DNA from: Aliidiomarina soli
Lineage (GTDB): Bacteria; Pseudomonadota; Gammaproteobacteria; Enterobacterales; Alteromonadaceae
Direction of reading: 5' to 3'
Assembly (NCBI RefSeq): GCF_003986975.1
Contig: NZ_PIPO01000004.1
Span: forward strand, 124,001-188,000
DNA: 64,000 nt
Under the pieces are notes generated by a model that saw only the letters and a list, made by a program, of their open reading frames with translations, was not told where the DNA came from and did no database searches. The translations under genes and the position numbers were made by a program. Positions 61,933 through 64,000 of the stretch are shown here, in pieces. Positions within the stretch are counted from its first letter, which is position 1. Every line of letters starts with the position of its first letter.

Positions 61933-62562
61933 ATGCAAAACACCTTAGTGGTATTGGTTCACGGGTTCTTTAAAGGGCCACGCGATATGGCGTTCCTGGC
62001 AAAAGGACTGGAACAACAGGGCTACTCCGTACTCAGGGTTAAGTTGCCGACAACCTTTGGCTCGCTTGATGAGTGTGTGGACGCTTTACATCGCCAGGCT
62101 GGCGCACAGATTCGGCAGGCTCCGTCAGTCAGTTTCGTCGCCCACAGTATGGGTGGGCTGATTGTGCGTGCTTACTGGCAACGACACTCAGTGCAGCATC
62201 TTCAGCACTCGGTCTTTATTGCGACACCTCATGACGGCAGCAGATTGGCTGAAATAGCCTGCAAAGTGCCCGGCTACCGACAGGTTTTTAAGGCGGTTAA
62301 TGCGCTGCTGAGCAACCGCCCTTACCCTGCCAAACCCAATTCGTTATTTAAACTTGGGGTTATCGCAGGCAGCCGCAACCAGGGGCTTGGCCGTTTCTGG
62401 TTGTCCGCGCAATCGGATGGCCGGGTCGAGATAGCCTCGGCGCGAGCGAATGATATTGATGGACTGATTACGCTGCCTTTTGGTCACAAGGCAATCCATC
62501 AGCAGCCAGCGTGCCTGAACGCGGTACTCAAGTTTCTTGAGCAGGGTCAATTCGGGTGTTAA
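61933..62562 (+). CDS. Alpha/beta-hydrolase, lipase-like
   Basis: A 209-residue protein from ATG 61933 (MQNTLVVLVHGFF); an upstream start at 61870 adds a non-conserved 21 residues. VLVHGFFKGPRDM supplies the oxyanion hole, and AHSMGG near 81-86 is the nucleophile elbow with a serine; FIATPHDGS and the late HKAIHQQ suggest the acid and histidine. No signal peptide, so cytosolic. Esterase or lipase substrate unknown. Confidence 0.8.
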   Translation: MQNTLVVLVHGFFKGPRDMAFLAKGLEQQGYSVLRVKLPTTFGSLDECVDALHRQAGAQIRQAPSVSFVAHSMGGLIVRAYWQRHSVQHLQHSVFIATPHDGSRLAEIACKVPGYRQVFKAVNALLSNRPYPAKPNSLFKLGVIAGSRNQGLGRFWLSAQSDGRVEIASARANDIDGLITLPFGHKAIHQQPACLNAVLKFLEQGQFGC

Positions 62563-62672
62563 CGAATTAGTAAAAGTTAATAAATCGTTGACCTTTGTTT
62601 TGTAGGCAATCTAGTATGGAAAGGATAGCGACGTAGATCGCGAATGCGAGCAACACATATCAAGGAGATAAC

Positions 62673-62921
62673 ATGCTTACAAAAACTAAATGGGCGTTAC
62701 TGGCAGCTACCACCGCGCTGACATTAAGCGCGTGCGGTGGCTTCGATTATGGCGACGACAGTGGCTTGTGGACCATGGACCGCGAATGTGACGACCCTCG
62801 TTTTGTTGATGTTCCAGGCACCCCGGGTGGCATGGCGTCATCGTTAGACGAAAACGATACCCGCCGCGACGCCACAGACTGCGAGGGTTTGCATAAAGCG
62901 GGCTGGATTGAACCGCGTTAA
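62673..62921 (+). CDS. Small lipoprotein
   Basis: An 82-residue protein with a signal peptide and lipobox LSAC (cysteine at 21). The mature 60 residues are acidic, with GGFDYGDDSGLW and CDDPRFVDVPGTPGG. No family recognised. AAGGAG precedes the ATG. It ends six bases before the convergent thiH. Confidence 0.65.
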   Translation: MLTKTKWALLAATTALTLSACGGFDYGDDSGLWTMDRECDDPRFVDVPGTPGGMASSLDENDTRRDATDCEGLHKAGWIEPR

Positions 62922-62926
62922 CCACG

Positions 62927-63982
62927 CTAACTAAACTCCGCTTGCCAGTCTTTCCAGACTGGCTCAAAGCCACTTTGTAATAAGCGGCTTGCCATTTGGC
63001 TGGCACTACGCGGGTCACTGGTGGCAAATTGCTCGAGCGCAATGCTGTCCTCGGCATAGCCGCCAGGCTGAGTTTTCGAACCTGCACTGATATGGGTGAT
63101 TCCAAGCGGTATGAGATGATCCCTTAATCCTGCCGACTCCCGGGTAGACAACACCAATTCTAGATTCGGCTCAAACAGGCGAAAAGCACAAATCAGCTGA
63201 AGCAGCGTCCTGTCATCGACCAGATGCTGACTTTGTATCCCCCCGGCACATGGGCGCAGGCGGGGGAAGGCGAGCGAATAACGACTGCGCCAATAGTGCT
63301 GTTGCAGCTGACGCAGGTGGCGGGCACAGGCCAGTGCATCAGTACGCCAGTCGGCCAGACCGAGTAATATACCCAGACCAATTTTATCAACCCCGGCGGC
63401 GGCCACTCTGGCAGGTGCCTGAAGGCGCCATTGCATATCGGTTTTTCTGCCGCGCAGGTGATGTTCCGCATAGGCATCTGGCTGGTAGGTTTCCTGATAA
63501 ACATACACAGCAGCCAGCCCCAGAGTGCGCAATTCGGCGTAGTCTTTGCTGGCCAGCGGCTGCACTTCCAGCGCTATATGGGAAAAAAAGCGCCGCACCA
63601 CGGCCATCGCCTGGCGAAAGTAAGGCATACCCACTTTACGCTCATGTTCCCCCGCCACTAATAACACAGAATCAAACCCCTGCGCCTTGAGAGCCAGGCA
63701 CTCCTGCTCCAACGCAGTCATCGACAAGGTAGTACGTTTAATCGCATTGCTCATCGAAAACCCGCAATAACTGCAGTCGTTGGCACACAGGTTTGACAGG
63801 TAGAGCGGAATAAACAAACGCATGGTATGGCCAAAGCGCTGACGGGTCAGCTGTGAGGCGGCCTCGGCCATCGGCTGCAGGTACTCTTTTGCCTCATCGC
63901 TTAGCAGGCAGGCCAGCTCATCAATGGTCATCGACGGCCCGGCTCTGCGCGTATTATCAATGATCGCCTGGACAGGGTTCAT
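62927..63982 (-). CDS. thiH: 2-iminoacetate synthase, thiamine biosynthesis
   Basis: A 351-residue radical-SAM enzyme. The 4Fe-4S site is C66-x3-C70-x2-C73 (LCANDCSYCGFS), preceded by FIPLYLSN; the rest follows the ThiH pattern (LLVAGEHERKVGMPYF, VYQETYQPDAYAEHH). It splits L-tyrosine to give dehydroglycine for thiazole formation. The start shares an ATGA overlap with a probable upstream gene at the window edge. A typical thi operon (thiG before thiH) fits. Confidence 0.9.
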   Translation of the reverse strand: MNPVQAIIDNTRRAGPSMTIDELACLLSDEAKEYLQPMAEAASQLTRQRFGHTMRLFIPLYLSNLCANDCSYCGFSMSNAIKRTTLSMTALEQECLALKAQGFDSVLLVAGEHERKVGMPYFRQAMAVVRRFFSHIALEVQPLASKDYAELRTLGLAAVYVYQETYQPDAYAEHHLRGRKTDMQWRLQAPARVAAAGVDKIGLGILLGLADWRTDALACARHLRQLQQHYWRSRYSLAFPRLRPCAGGIQSQHLVDDRTLLQLICAFRLFEPNLELVLSTRESAGLRDHLIPLGITHISAGSKTQPGGYAEDSIALEQFATSDPRSASQMASRLLQSGFEPVWKDWQAEFS

Positions 63983-64000
63983 GATGGCTCCAGAAAGGTG
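63979..64000 (-). CDS. 3' end of an upstream gene, probably thiG
   Basis: Only the last codons are in the window (TFLEPS then stop TGA, overlapping the thiH ATG). Identity as thiG is from typical operon order only. Confidence 0.3.

Overview
The window looks like a chromosomal segment of a marine, Gram-negative gammaproteobacterium, most likely in or near the Alteromonadales (Idiomarina/Alteromonas relatives). Reasons: moderate GC, a TonB-dependent receptor, many outer-membrane and periplasmic signal peptides and lipoboxes, gammaproteobacterial small proteins (DUF6435, DUF1653, CPXCG protein), a YtfQRT/YjfF-type ABC transporter and Ohr/OhrR. The order-level assignment is an inference; no rRNA or tRNA was seen.

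Region 1 (1-15067) is accessory DNA. It opens with the 3' part of a RepA-like plasmid replication initiator, followed by CACGTG motifs on an 11-bp spacing, a near-consensus DnaA box and a 14-bp palindrome. Two overlapping small AlpA/excisionase-type HTH genes come next. On the minus strand (1537-12469) eight tightly overlapping genes form one operon: an XRE regulator, two tandem HsdM methyltransferases, HsdS, HsdR, then an AAA ATPase, an HNH (PtuB-like) nuclease and a protein with a HEPN RNase signature. The last three form a Septu-like pair plus a candidate RNase on the tail of a type I restriction-modification operon; this is the best candidate for an undescribed defence module. A DUF3800 protein, a 44-residue zinc-ribbon protein and a Fic AMPylase-type protein close the region.

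Region 2 (15207-17072) is a DUF885 metallopeptidase-like lipoprotein.

Region 3 (17289-40653) is a complete arabinan and L-arabinose locus. Five GH43 enzymes (one with ricin-type lectin repeats, one with an AbfB/CBM42-like domain), a TonB-dependent receptor, a GPH symporter and a sugar ABC transporter take arabinan to L-arabinose. A mutarotase, L-arabinose dehydrogenase, lactonase, L-arabinonate dehydratase, 2-keto-3-deoxy-L-arabinonate dehydratase (AraD1/GguC type) and 2-oxoglutarate semialdehyde dehydrogenase then take it to 2-oxoglutarate without phosphorylation. A FadR-type GntR regulator heads the locus, and five sites resembling TAGTMATACAA lie before its transcription units. A second motif, TTNACGTTNACGTNAA, occurs three times around the arabinanase genes and implies a second, LacI-like regulator encoded elsewhere.

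Region 4 (40724-64000) is mostly housekeeping and stress functions: small conserved proteins, an MFS transporter, an outer-membrane barrel, a cold-shock protein, an ABC-F ATPase with a possible leader peptide, OhrR/Ohr, a LysR-DoxX-extradiol dioxygenase group, an M24 peptidase, a cytochrome c lipoprotein, a thioesterase, an MDR oxidoreductase, an exported KatG, a DHH phosphoesterase, a MarC protein, a DGPF/ECF42 sigma pair, a lipase-like hydrolase and ThiH at the right edge.
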